NCBI GenBank assembly: GCA_001600455.1
Contig: BCKC01000002.1
Span: 2,122,171-2,186,170 of the forward strand
Source: Endocalyx cinctus
Taxonomy: Eukaryota > Ascomycota > Sordariomycetes > Amphisphaeriales > Apiosporaceae
Direction: 5' to 3'
DNA: 64,000 nucleotides
Shown: in pieces, positions 49,601 to 61,219 of the stretch
How positions within the stretch are numbered: the stretch's first letter is position 1
Layout of the letters: each line of letters opens with the position of its first letter
Program-made: the position numbers and the translations under genes
Notes under the pieces: generated by a model
What the model was told of the DNA's origin: nothing
Seen by the model: the letters and a program-made list of their open reading frames with translations, nothing else
Database searches by the model: none

Positions 49601-50615
49601 CCATCCGCTCTTCTTTTTCATTGATATATGGTTTGCAGGGGCTGGCCCACATCGCTACGATCCAGTACAATTTTGAAAGTCCCATATTCGGCGGTGACAA
49701 CAACTTCTTGGGATATTATGACGAACTTCTTACTCCTTTAGAAATAAAAGGACACAGAACAGTGGAAATAAAAGCGTAGGTCAAGGGCACAAAAAAAAAA
49801 CCGAAGTAAATACAATTCTTCTACATCGGTCCGTGGAAGAAAAGTGATCAATCTATTGCTTGCGGTGACTACCAATGCAACTCGTCTAGATTAGCAGTCT
49901 TAAAACCGGTATTCCCTAAGGTTTATTACCGCTTCTTCTTGCTCATTCATCCAGCAGAGCCCAGGTTATCTGACTGGTCCTTGATTTTATTAGTCTTCTA
50001 GCTTCTGTCATTGGTTCGTTTGTTCCAGACAAACAAAATCTACAAATATAAATCTGTGTGCAATGAACCTCTTGAGTTTGGATGATTATTGTAGATACAG
50101 ATTCCATCTAATTTAACTGTTTTGATAATGTGTTAATACTTATTCAGGCACATTCCTCCAGATAAAGGGCAGGATTGATGTAAGAACCCTGGCAGCATAT
50201 GTACTTGTAGTAGGATATATCAAGGAAGAAGCCGTAACGAAAGCCAGGAAGAACCCGAGCTGATTCAATCAAAACTGAAGACGTTGGATTCTGGGGTTTC
50301 GATACATACTACATCCATACTACTGTACACATAAGTAGTACTACACATAAGAAGTACTTAGTGGTAGGTACGTCAATTTAGGTACCTATCAAGTAGCCGG
50401 TTGTATACTAGAAGAGGGCAGGAGGGGTATCTTTAAGCATGTTTCAGGGATTAACCCAATAGCTTTCGACAGCTGAAAAAGAAAAGTTCTGATAAGATAA
50501 GGAACTTTTTTTTTTCCTCCATTCAATTCTCAATCGCATAATTTTCTATCTAGCTTTAAGTAAGCCAGAAAACGCGTATCTATTTAAGCCGACCAAAAGA
50601 GAGAAGACAAAAAGC
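46692..50615. other. Gene-poor region between CLA4 and RPF1
   Basis: This 3.9 kb region lies between divergent genes (CLA4 minus, RPF1 plus). It contains poly-A/T runs, GTACTTAGTAGGTA-type words (47580-47740) and small ORFs. One minus-strand ORF at 49128-49430 has a mixed composition (AIGKYSVTVTESRDVRARVQ) but an in-frame stop just before its ATG and no recognised family; I leave it uncalled. No RNA gene was identified. Confidence 0.55.
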
Positions 50616-52221
50616 ATGGGATCACAAAAATCGGGAGGATCCCTGTCTAAAAGAACAGGAAATAAACTTAGGCGGCAGTCTCTGTTTGTGAGACAGAAGC
50701 AAGAGCGAGAGAAGACAAGACGCGAATCTCGCTTTCGGAGAAAAAAGGAAGAAGATAGAGAGCCGGAGCTTCGAAGAAAACGCCTCGAGAAGAACCAACC
50801 CAAGACCATCGATAAGAAACGAGTTTGGGATGACGTAGATGACGATAGTCTGGGCGCAAGCGTCGACCTGGAGAAATTACTGAAGCGAAGGCGCTTAGAA
50901 CAAGAGGAAGCAGAGGAACGACAAGCCATAGAAGATGCCGCTCAAAGTGACGAAGGCGAGGAAGAAGAAGATGATGATCACGATGAACTGGATAGCATGT
51001 TAGATTCGGATGAGGACGATAATGAGGAAGAAGACGGGGAAGATAGCGACGAGGATCTGGCTGCGAAGATACGCGCAAAGCAAGCTATGCGAGACGATAG
51101 CCTAGCCCCGTCGACGACCTCAACGAACCTAGACGTATCGCCGGAAGCACTTCTAGCAAAATTCCCTACTCTCTTCACAGATGAAAGACCTGAAATCCCT
51201 CAGCTTCTTATCACGACCTCCCTCAACTCAACTCTGCACGACGAAGCGCAAATATTGTCCGAGCTCTTCCCTAACAGCACCTACATCCGACGCTCCAAAC
51301 ACGCACACGCTCACAAATACAGCGTGAGGGAGATTTCAAAATACGCTACGAATAGGGGATATCATTCATTGATAGTTTTACGAGAAGATCAAAAACGTCC
51401 CAGCGGTTTAGATATCGTCCACCTCCCTAATGGCCCTACCTTCCACTTTAGTAAGTCACAGTTACTGCCCTTTCAATCTGTTAACGTTTACCATCACGCT
51501 TGTATATCAATATGCGTAGAGCTACTATGTTAGAGTATACTGAAATGTCCCCAATACTGATGAATATCACATTACAGGCATATCAAACTGGATAGAGGGG
51601 AAGAAATTACCCGGTCACGGTAGGTCTTGATTATTCCCCCCTCAAGTCTAGTTTTTACGTATGAAGGAACTGACAAACATGAAGGAAACCCGACGAACCA
51701 CTATCCCGAACTATTACTCAATAATTTCAGAACGCCTCTAGGTATACTCACCGGAAAACTTTTCCAAAGCTTGTGGCCCAAAACACCGGAATTCGCCGGT
51801 CGGACAGTTGTTACATTCCAGTAAGTCGCGCAGAGCGTTGCCCTTGGTATAATGCGATGTTCTGGCATGCTAACATGGAAATAGTAATCAACGTGATTAC
51901 ATATTCATCCGAAGACACCGTTATATCTTCCGAGATAAAAGAGCGACTGAGAAAAGCATCGTAGGGTCAGATGGTAAAGAGCTCAAGGGAGTAGAAAGTA
52001 TAAGAGCGGGTAAGTCATCCCACCGAGACCTAGTACGGAACGAGTGCTAGCGACGCAAGTAGCTAATTACGAAGATGATAGGTTTACAAGAGTTGGGACC
52101 TCGGTTCACTCTCAAACTTCGGCGGATAGACAAAGGTATTGGCCGTGCCGGAAGCGATGGCGTTGTAGAATGGGAATGGAAGAGCAAGATGGAAAAGCAG
52201 CGAACCCGGTTCAACTTATAA
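50616..52221 (+). CDS. rpf1: RPF1, Brix-domain ribosome production factor
   Basis: Nucleolar assembly factor of the 60S pre-ribosome needed for 27S/35S pre-rRNA processing. Five exons: 50616-51450, 51578-51619 (42 nt), 51685-51820, 51885-52009 and 52082-52221; phases close, giving 425 aa. Residues 1-100 are strongly basic and coiled (KLRRQSLFVRQKQEREKTRR, ELRRKRLEKNQPKTIDKKRV). Residues 113-148 are an Asp/Glu stretch, usual in nucleolar proteins. The Brix domain spans about 195-395: QLLITTS, ELFPNSTYIRR, NRGYHSLIVLRE, LDIVHLPNGPTFHF, then after the first splice SISNWIEGKKLPGHG, and LLLNNFRTPLG and TVVTFHNQRDYIFIRRHRY in later exons. The C terminus, from LQELGPRFTLKLRRIDKG on, is typical of the family. 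The ATG at 50616 gives the expected basic N terminus. Confidence 0.96.
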
Positions 52222-52918
52222 GTCCAGATCATACCCCCTGCTTCTGCTCAATTTCATATACATTGCATGCAAGTAAAACAAAGATACAATACTATGAATG
52301 AATTAATTCTGCAACTTGAAATATACAATGCGTAACTAAGCTGCAAAGTACTCGAAATGTGTGACGTGAATCTAAATAAATAATGAATTGCCCGTGGCAT
52401 TTCCATGGTATGAATACCGTAAGCTTGAATCAGCCTTGAATTCTCGGAGGTCAGGGGCAGAGGGGCAGAGTGGCATAGGGGTACCAGTTATAAATATTTT
52501 AGCTGCGGCTATAGCGCCCATCAACGCGGATAGGCACTGTTACTTGGCGACAGATCAGCTGGATCTCGGCAAATAATCCCATGCACATGTGCTTAGCTTA
52601 GTACTTATTTTTATGTATTATGTACGTTATAATTCTTTATCCATTTCATAAACTCCCATGACATCTTCAAGTGACCAGTCTTCGCGCTAGACAATCTTAT
52701 CCCACCTCTTCTAAACTTTCTATTAATTATGTTTTAATACTACTTGGACTGGTAGTTGGCTACTCACCTAAGTGGCAGTTAGAATACATACTATGTTAGA
52801 GTCATTTCACCTTTGAAAGTCGCGCTGTGAGACATTCTCATATTCCACCTTATCAGTTTATCCCCCGATGTGAGCAACGACAATTATTTTAGCATTTCTC
52901 ACTATAAGCAAAAACGAG
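52222..52918. other. Intergenic region between RPF1 and the nucleoside transporter
   Basis: About 700 bases between two plus-strand genes, presumably RPF1 3' UTR plus transporter promoter. The G+C-richer stretch at 52430-52570 gives a short ORF without recognisable features. Confidence 0.6.
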
Positions 52919-54359
52919 ATGGACCGCCTTCGATCGTTATTATGGGCGAGGGAGGATAGGGAAGAGTATCGGCCACTGGCCGAAGAAGCGCAAGATACGG
53001 AAGAGCAGCCATTTGGAGGGCACGAGAGCAGTGAAGTGCTGTTTTCGTGGATCGAATACAGCCTCTTTGCTTTGCTGGGCGTCGCTATGCTCTGGGCCTG
53101 GTACGTGCACCGTTCAACCACATTCTTTGGAAACAAAATTGATATACTGATATACTGATATAATACAACGCAGGAATATGTTCCTTGCCGCAGCGCCCTA
53201 TTTCCAACTCCGATTTCGCGATGATCAATGGACTCTCGACAACTTCCAGTCTGCCATCCTGTCCGTGTCGACGCTTACGAATCTTGGCGCCATGGCGGTC
53301 TTGACGAACATTCAATACTCGGCCTCATACCCGTTCAGGATTAATCTTGCCTTGTATATAAATGTCGGGGTATTTAGCTTGTTGACGCTCTCGACGGTAA
53401 CTTTTCTTGACACTTCGCCTTCGACATACTTGGGCTTTCTATTGGTCATGGTAGGCCTGACCGCGTGGGCCGCCGGACTTATACAAAATGGAGCTTTCGC
53501 CTTCGCCTCGAGCTTTGGACGGCCCGAGTATATGCAAGCGATAATGGCAGGCCAGGGCGTTGCCGGCGTACTACCTTCCTTAGTTCAAGTAATATCGGTC
53601 CTTGTGGCTCCACCGCCAGACGCTGTTGTAGGCCCGAAGGATTCCATCCCCGAGAAAGGCACGGCGGCTTTCATCTACTTCCTGACTGCTGTTATCGTAT
53701 CAATAGTAGCACTGGTAGGGTTTATTCCGTTGGTTCACCGGCACAACCGGATCGTCGAAAGCCGTATGACGGAGCAAATGGCCGCGTCCATGAACAGCAT
53801 CGAAGAGGCCGAGCGCGCTTCACGCAAGGTTGTGAGCATGGCGGCCCTCTTTAAGAAACTACACTGGCTAGCGGGCGGGGTGTTCATGTGTTTCGCGGTG
53901 GCCATGTTCTTCCCGGTATTTACGCCGAAGATATTATCCGTGACACCTCCCGACGAAGCGAGCTTGATACTGAAGCCTGCCGCCTTCATTCCCCTCGGGT
54001 TTCTTTTTTGGAACTTAGGAGATCTCGCGGGGAGATCGAGTGCTCTCGTTCTTCCGTTTCGCGAACGGCCGGCGGTATTGTTCGGGATAAGCGTCGCGCG
54101 CGTACTTTACTTGCCGCTGTACGCACTCTGCAACATACATGGCCGCGGTGCTATCATTAATAGCGATATATTCTATTTGGTAGTGGTACAATTTACGTAT
54201 GGGTTAAGCAATGGCTGGTTGGCATCAAACTGCATGATGGCAGCTGGTGATTGGGTTGACGAAGGTGAGAGAGAAGCCTCGGGAAGTTTCATGGGCCTCT
54301 GTCTAGTGGCAGGATTGGCATTTGGAAGTGTACTGAGCTTCACCGCTGCCGGCATTTAA
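52919..54359 (+). CDS. Equilibrative nucleoside transporter (ENT/FUN26-like)
   Basis: Integral membrane carrier for nucleosides or nucleobases; the closest yeast relative, Fun26, works in the vacuole membrane. Two exons (52919-53100 and 53174-54359; donor GTACGT, acceptor GCAG) give 455 aa. The N-terminal about 40 residues are acidic and cytosolic. The first membrane segment, about 42-61, ends in the ENT motif W-N-M-F, rebuilt across the intron (W61 N62 M63 F64). There are about eleven hydrophobic segments. A long hydrophilic loop at about 245-290 follows segment 6 (RHNRIVESRMTEQMAASMNSIEEAERASRKV). The family signature N-x2-D-x2-GR is present as NLGDLAGR (341-348), near segment 8. The C-terminal GWLASNCMMAAGDWV and SGSFMGLCLVAGLAFGS also fit ENTs. 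Localisation and substrate are inferred from the family. Confidence 0.93.
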
Positions 54360-55466
54360 TCAGTTTCTATATTACCTTTTCGTGATTCTCACATATATGA
54401 TGTTACTACTATTTTGGGACGCTGCATTTAGAGGTTGGAAGGCGTTTCTGTTTTTTCTGGGTTAGGATGATAGATACCTCCTTTTTTTTTAGCCGCATTT
54501 TACTTTATTCATGACATAAAGGATTTGTCCATCCTGTGACACACAGTTTTGTGGTTCTACATATCGGACTCCCACACACAAACTTGGTAAATGACGACTT
54601 TCGAGTCACGGATTCCCAGATTTCTGGTTCGGTTCCTGTATGAGCATCTATCCTAGTTCTCAAGTCCACTCTTAGCCGGCGCGTATTACCTCATCTGTTC
54701 ATGCAAGAAATCCATTGTCTACTCCAACTTGGCTAAGTTAGCGAGATCATGCGACATTCCCAGGTATTTCTGCATCTCACCTAACTAGGGCAATTGACTC
54801 GTGTCTATCTCAATCCCTTACTTGGTTTCCCCAGCCAGCCCCAGCCTGACAAAAGAAAGATAAAAACGATGAAAAACAATTGACTTTGATAATTTTTATT
54901 TTCTATTTCGTCTTTCCGATATACCTTTTGTTCCGATATAATAAGAACTGTCTTTACCGTTTGATTTCCTTTGTTTACGGTTGTCACTCGCTTTCTGGAT
55001 TATATATATATATATATATATATATAAATTCCTTTTTTTTTTTTTTCCCAATCTGCACTGCCTCTTCAGCGGCGGGCAGCGAGCCTTCTCAGCTGGCTTA
55101 CAAGAGACATTTATCATATTTTGGTTGGTCATAACTTACTGTTTAAGATCTATTCCTACCGAATAGATTCACGAAGGAGCTTTTTTCACTGGAGAAAATT
55201 TTCCCACCCCGGCTGCACTTTTTCCATCTGTTGTCATTTCAACGGAAGTGGCAAGGGACGAGGCGCTTAAATAGGACAGACACGCAGCCGTTCATTTTCT
55301 GTTCAACTTCAAAATATTTCCCCTTTGCAACTCGTAAAGATCCGCCGGAATTCCAGTATATGCATTTCTTTTCCTTTTTGGTTTGGTGGATCGAGTGAAA
55401 ATTGTGGCGAATTAAAAACAAAATAAAATCTTGATATTTAACATATAACATACATTACCTTCAATC
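54360..55466. other. Intergenic region between the nucleoside transporter and IPK1
   Basis: This 1.1 kb region holds the transporter 3' UTR and the IPK1 promoter. It includes a TA microsatellite (55000-55026) followed directly by a poly-T tract (55033-55046). No coding signal was seen. Confidence 0.65.
55000..55026. repeat. TA dinucleotide microsatellite
   Basis: About thirteen uninterrupted TA units, 440 bases upstream of the IPK1 ATG, with poly-T close behind. Confidence 0.85.
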
Positions 55467-56627
55467 ATGGCGATCACATTTACAATGCAAGAGATATGGG
55501 ACGAGCTCTCGAAACCCCTCCCCACCTCGGAAGGAAACCGCGGTGTAGGGGCAATTAAGCCCGTTATCACGGATCAGCAAAGTGACGAACTTATATCGCT
55601 GCTCGAAAATTGTGATTACGAGTACCGGGCCGAGGGCCGGGCTAACGTGGTCTTCAGTATTACGCCGGCAACACCGACAGGGTCAGGCAGCGGCGGGGCG
55701 TCACCATCGTCATCGACAAAAGTACCGGTGATTCCGAAGGGTTTTTTCGAGGGTACGCTCCTACGCGTTCCTAAAGCCACGCCCGGCGTGACGCCGTGCG
55801 ACTACGAGACCCTGCAGAAGTTCTACGAGCTGGTCGAGGTCGAGGTCGGCAGGCAGTTTATCGTGCCGCAGCTGCTGGTGCGGATCTCGGAGCGGGCGGC
55901 GGCGGCCCTGAACGCGCGGCGGAACAAGGACGACGGCAGCGTGATCCAGTCCGGGTACGCCATGCTGATCCAGGACATGAGCCCGACTCCGGAGAACCAC
56001 CTCGCGTTCGAGTTCAAGCCGAAATGGCTGGCGCAGTCCCCCCTGGCCCCCGCCGACGCGACCCGGTGCCGGACGTGCGCGCGCGAGGCCTACCGCAACA
56101 GCCAGCTGCGGGCTTCGGGGAAGTTCGGCAAGGTGAAATCGCCGCCGATCTGCCCCCTGGGGCTCCTCCACGCGGACCGCGCCGTCGTCATGGCGACGGT
56201 CGACCGGCTCGCGCCCGACTGGACCGAGCGGGATCGCGAGAGGCTCGCGGACGCGTTTCGCGACAACGGCCTGCTCGAGCGGCTGCGCAAGCTGCAGGTC
56301 GAGGGCGACCCCGAGACGGCGCTCCTCGACGACCCCGGTAACCCTTACTTCGGGCTGGCGATGACGTTGAGGGACTGCTCGGCCTTCGTGCGCATGCCTA
56401 GGACGGAGAGCGGACCGGTCGTGATGAAGCTCGCGGACGTGGATAAGAAGAACTGGGAACAGAAGCAGACGTACTGGCGCGACTCGCACAAGAACCTGGT
56501 TGATAACGGGTGGTACGTCGAGGGCAAGGAGGAGACCGCTTGCGTTCTCCGCTTGGACTATTGTCTTAAGAATAAGCAGCCCGAGGGTGTTCCTGGGGTA
56601 TTCCGCAAGAGATTGGGGTTACCTTGA
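55467..56627 (+). CDS. ipk1: IPK1, inositol-pentakisphosphate 2-kinase
   Basis: Phosphorylates the 2-position of inositol 1,3,4,5,6-pentakisphosphate to make phytate (InsP6), which supports mRNA export. Single exon, 386 aa. Family motifs in order: EGRANVVF (residues 56-63, the nucleotide-binding G-A-N loop), GTLLRVPK (96-103, the Lys-bearing strand), VEVGRQFIVPQLLVRIS (125-141), EFKPKWLAQSP (182-192, equivalent to the EIKPK motif), a CxxC (C201, C204) followed by ICPL, then LAMTLRDCSAFVRM and VVMKLADVDKK near the C terminus. The region 55790-56400 is very G+C-rich, so long spurious frames appear on both strands. The Gly/Ser linker at about 70-85 is low-complexity. The ATG at 55467 precedes a typical N terminus. 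A run of T and A at 56660-56690 follows the stop. Confidence 0.95.
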   Translation: MAITFTMQEIWDELSKPLPTSEGNRGVGAIKPVITDQQSDELISLLENCDYEYRAEGRANVVFSITPATPTGSGSGGASPSSSTKVPVIPKGFFEGTLLRVPKATPGVTPCDYETLQKFYELVEVEVGRQFIVPQLLVRISERAAAALNARRNKDDGSVIQSGYAMLIQDMSPTPENHLAFEFKPKWLAQSPLAPADATRCRTCAREAYRNSQLRASGKFGKVKSPPICPLGLLHADRAVVMATVDRLAPDWTERDRERLADAFRDNGLLERLRKLQVEGDPETALLDDPGNPYFGLAMTLRDCSAFVRMPRTESGPVVMKLADVDKKNWEQKQTYWRDSHKNLVDNGWYVEGKEETACVLRLDYCLKNKQPEGVPGVFRKRLGLP

Positions 56628-59006
56628 TCATGTTCACCTTTTTCTCCCGGATGCTGCGGCTATTTTTTTTTTTTTTTTTAAAAAAAAACATACTTTCTTG
56701 AGTTTTACGTGATTATAAAATAGATCACTTGTGGGGAATTTGAGGGGGCGGTGGTTTACTTTTGATATATAATTTTTTTTGGGCCACAACGAGGCTTACT
56801 TTTCTTATTACTTTTATTAAGGACTTATAGAAGTTGGGCGGCTGAATGAATGAGCGGATACACAGAACACGATCGCAAGATCTTTACAGGTTCGGACAGG
56901 TTGGAAAACATGGAGGCTACTATAATTGCCGTTACCATTGGACGATATGCATTTTAGCGTATGAGGTCCAACCAATACTTCATTATTATCGATGAGTTCT
57001 AAAACTTATCACATATCAAAAATTATCTTTAGATCGTTTCTTCTTCTTCTGAATACTACCTTAATAACCCGGTAGCCCGGGAATTGTAACTATCACGCAA
57101 ATCTATACTGGAGGAATTATTTCGTACCCCGACACATTTGGAAAGACTGGCTTTTTTTTTTTTTTTTTTTTTGGAGGATTATAATTCACCCAGTTAGTGT
57201 TTAGTTTAGTTTAGGCGTGGTATGGGAAAGTCAAGAAGTCGGTCAAGGATTAGCTGCAGATGATGTCTTGCTTGACACGTCGGGGTATCGGTCATTCCCT
57301 AGTGTACGATTCGCATGACGGGGTGACCCTACCTGCCTACCTGCCTACCTGTTTACCAGCCCACGAAGGATTCAGGATTTTACAGAGGTGGGCTCACACG
57401 GATGAGGGCGGAGAGAAACGGATCGATGGAGGACTTGAAGTATGTGTGGGCTGTTTGGTTCTAGATTCGACTTAGCCGAGGTCGCGTGTCCCTACGTACT
57501 ATCTTTGAAGGCAAAAATGGTTTGAAAGAAAAACGTTATATTGATTCATGTAGACCTGCATGGAACAGAGACTACAAGTAACATGTATCAATATGCGAAG
57601 CAAATTACCCTAGGTATATAACCTGGTACAGTAGCATAATGGGATTTGATTTTCTTTCTTTCTTGTGTACATATATGGATGTATACTATGTGTGTGTGTG
57701 GGTGGCTGGGTAGCAGGGAAGATGAGTGAACGAGTGGCAGAGTGGGCGATATTTCTTGGTTAGTGTACAGAGTAGTGTGCCAGCTGTTCCATATTGTGGG
57801 TAATAATAGTGCCGTACTTGTAGAGGTACGAAAATACCTAACGCGTACGTTAGATATGATTGATTTTCCTGGGCGAGCATGAACGGCTATAATGAGCAGA
57901 TTCTAAGCGGAGGAGACCGCCAGGACCGCGTCTGTTTTTTCCGACTCCACCCTATCAATTTTTTCAATCGGGTTCAACCAATTAAATCAAATGAAATCAA
58001 ACAGAAAAAAACATATGCTGGTACTGCGCGACTTTTTGATTTTATTTTCGAAGCCGCTAGAACAGCTAGAACAGCTAGAACAGCTAGAACAGCTTAGGTC
58101 TACTAGAACAGCTTAGGTCTACTAGGTCTACTAGGTCTGCTAGGTTTAGAATACCGTAGCTTCACTAGAATAGCTAGAAGGACAACCTTGTAATTACAAG
58201 TACACGGTAATGGATGGGAGCTAGTAAATCAATCTGTAAAAAATTAGGTCAAAGGGTCGTAGAGTCGCATAGCGTCATTTCCCTTTGTCCAAGGGAACTC
58301 CCCTTGGTCATTACAATTAATTGTAAGTATTCCGTACTTAGTCGCACTTTTAGTATTCTCCATCCCCGGGACACGAAGAAAAAAAAATAGTATCATTTTT
58401 TTTTTTCTTTGAAAAATCCTATATTTTATTTCCTTTCCACCATCATACCACTCTTTGCCTATTATCATCGTATCGAGATAAATTCCTCACCTGGGCAGAT
58501 AACCAATACTTCTTATTTGTCGTTTTTTTTTTTGGACTATACCGTTTTTGTTTACTTTTTTTTTTTCTTAATCGTACCATTATAGACTACCAAGTCGGGG
58601 TAGTTCTACCACCTTCATTAATTTTTGTTCGTAATAAAAGTTTGTGAAGAAAAAAAAAGCCTCTAGAAGAGCTGTGTTGGGACCAGAACAAAATTCATAA
58701 AATAAAATAAAAAGAATACCGAAAATCGCTGGTCCGAGAATCTGCGAGTTAAAAATAATTCCGATTATTCCAAAAACACGAGACGGGAAAGAAGGTTAAT
58801 AAAAGAAACATTCTACGGACCTCACGCACACCGCACACCGCTTAATCCGCTGCATACAATACCCTATCCTCTATCCACAAATATTCCTGACCGGTATTTC
58901 GATCTATTTCTCCGACTTCAACCATTACGATGCCTATCTAAACCCACCTTTGGGCCAAATTGTCAAAAGAAAAGAGAAAAAGGGAAAGCAAAAAAGAAAT
59001 ATTATC
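56628..59006. other. Gene-free region between IPK1 and MDM34
   Basis: This 2.4 kb region holds poly-T tracts, a short TACCTGCC repeat around 57330-57356 and a minisatellite at 58056-58146. Its right end, A/G-rich, is the MDM34 leader. No coding exon was recognised. Confidence 0.6.
58056..58146. repeat. Minisatellite of nine-base units (CTAGAACAG and CTAGGTCTA)
   Basis: Four tandem copies of CTAGAACAG are followed by interleaved copies of a related CTAGGTCTA/TTAGGTCTA unit. The two unit types alternate, which suggests expansion plus conversion between variants. It lies in gene-free DNA. Confidence 0.8.
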
Positions 59007-61219
59007 ATGGCCTTCAATTTCAACTGGTCGCCCTTGACGGCCGACGCTGAATTCTACCGACGAGCTCAAGAACTGTTGACGAACGCTCTTAACAAATCTC
59101 CGAAACCCCCCATTATCGTCGACGATATATTGGTAACCGAACTGAACTTGGGATCCGTGCCTCCCGACCTAGAGATCCTGGAGATTGGTGATCTTGCCGA
59201 AGATAGGTTTCGCGGCATCTTCAAGATGTGCTACTCGGGCGACGCTTTCCTGACCTTACGGACAAGAGTTCAGGTAGGCTATACGATATTTCTTTCTGTT
59301 TCTTGCTAGCAAGATCCTTCTTATCTATATTTCATACCGTTTCCCACAATACACGATACCACAAGGTGGAACAAGGTGGAAGATACATATCACGTCGTCT
59401 TTACTTTCGCTACAGACTTATTTCTTATTATCGTCTTTCATACTTCCGCACTAATATCTCGCATCTTTTTTGATTTATTTTGTATTATTATTTCCTTTAC
59501 CTCGATCCAATTCTGGACATGGCAATTTCGAGGGCGCGTATAACGTCACATTGGAGCTCTTAGGAGCGCAAGCTGGCCTACGCTCCGACTACCTCCACTA
59601 AGAGAACTCCTCCACCAACTCCCCTCCGCATATGGCTAACCACGGATATTTGTGTCACCGCAATTTTAATTATGCAAGGCATTATCTACTAAATCTAAGA
59701 GGAACCGCTGCAAGTGTCGTTCTTTCTAATACAGAGTGGAGTTGTTGCATGAAATTTGAAATTGAAATACTTGGGTTCGCGTCTTCTCGTAACTCTACTA
59801 GGAAATTTAATTGCATACTAGGCATATAGAGAGAGACCTTGCTAATATATCAACAACTCATAGGCAAATCCTCTAAATACTTACCTATCAGCTAAACCTA
59901 GCTTCACATCTCCACAGCCGTTGGCAGCTGCCGCTGGCCTCACAATACCACTATCCATCACATTATCTGAGATCAAGCTGTCGGCTTTCATTATTGTCGT
60001 CTTCTCGAAACAAAAAGGACTCACCATCGTTTTCAGAAATGACCCTCTCGAGTCGCTCAAGGTCTCGTCGACCTTTGACTCGATACAGTTCGTCCGCGAT
60101 TATCTTCAGAGGACCATCGAAGGCCAGCTGAGGAATCTGATGATGGATGAGTTACCGGCCATCATTCACAAGCTTTCACTAAGACTATGGTGCCCTGATC
60201 AGCTACCAAGGGAGGAACTAACACCAGAACACGCCGACGATGAGCCTGTGGTAGACCCGTTGGCTAATCCCCCGACAGATGCCGTCGACCCGAGCGGTCA
60301 TGTGTTAGACGCCAACGAGATTGCGCATTTATCTTTAGATGGTGGCTCTGAGCTACAGTCACTTTTTGCCGGGAAGAACCTGATGAAGTTAGGTATTCTG
60401 GGAGATTCTCATAATACGCTATCTTTGTTTACCCCCGGAATTCGCGACATGATGGTTAGGGCCTGGGCTGGTCCGACGGATCGACTTGACACAGGAGCAT
60501 CTACACCTCTTGGTACTCCGAGCTTGATGCGCACACAATCAGTCCAAGGCAGCTCAACGACATATACCTTTACCGATTCGAGCAGCGTAGATCAAGGCAG
60601 CTCGCCGTCACGACCTTCCTTAGTCAGCATGCAATCCGCTACATCAGGATTAGCACGAGGTGGTGGTCGTTCAAGGAATTCGCGAAAGAAGAAGACCCGT
60701 GTAGTGAATCTCCGCCGCTCCAAGACTGGAAGTGAGACCGGCAGCGAGGTAGACACTATTTCCGACACAGCCTCGGATCCCGTAATGTCGGCTTCGATCC
60801 CGGAGGAAACAGAAGAGGATAACTATCCGCCTGAAACATCGGCAGCAAGCAAAGTTCGCTTTATGCATGAGAAAGGCATGTCGACGAGGCCGCCCTTGAA
60901 TATGGAAATATATGAAGACCCAACAAAGATGGACACCAGTTCTATAAGATCAACCCAGGGAACGAGTCAACTACCTACTGCCGAACAAGAAAAGGCCATG
61001 CAAGCAGCGGAAGACGCAATCTCCAAGGACCGATCTCCATTTGAACGATCGCGACCCGCTGGTTCCGATACCTCATCCGTCATCCTCGAGCAAGCATGGA
61101 TTATGAAGATGGCCGATGAAATCGCACGGCGGGTATACGACGAGAAACACCGAAACGACGACAAAATTTGGGATGAGCGCGAAGATATCCCACCTCCGGC
61201 ATATGAAGCCACCCAATAA
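59007..61219 (+). CDS. mdm34: MDM34, ERMES subunit with SMP domain
   Basis: Component of the ER-mitochondria encounter structure, which tethers the two organelles and moves phospholipids; Mdm34 sits on the mitochondrial outer membrane side. Two exons (59007-59273 and 59864-61219) give 540 aa. The N terminus [20 protein letters not shown] is characteristic. The SMP lipid-binding domain covers about residues 1-195 ([31 protein letters not shown], then [14 protein letters not shown] after the splice, and [20 protein letters not shown]). Next comes a Ser/Thr-rich disordered part with a basic patch ([19 protein letters not shown]). The extreme C terminus has PPPAYEATQ, a PPxY-type motif that could bind WW-domain ubiquitin ligases (inference). 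The 590-nt intron is exceptionally long for this window. The gene is convergent with YAF9. Confidence 0.96.

Noticed and set aside
50668..51078. 136-codon minus-strand ORF inside RPF1 exon 1
   Set aside because: It is antisense to the basic and acidic repeats of RPF1 and has no independent support.
55761..56489. 242-codon minus-strand ORF inside IPK1
   Set aside because: It is antisense to a well-supported kinase gene and is explained by the very G+C-rich codons of that segment; the translation is Arg/Pro/Val-rich and featureless.
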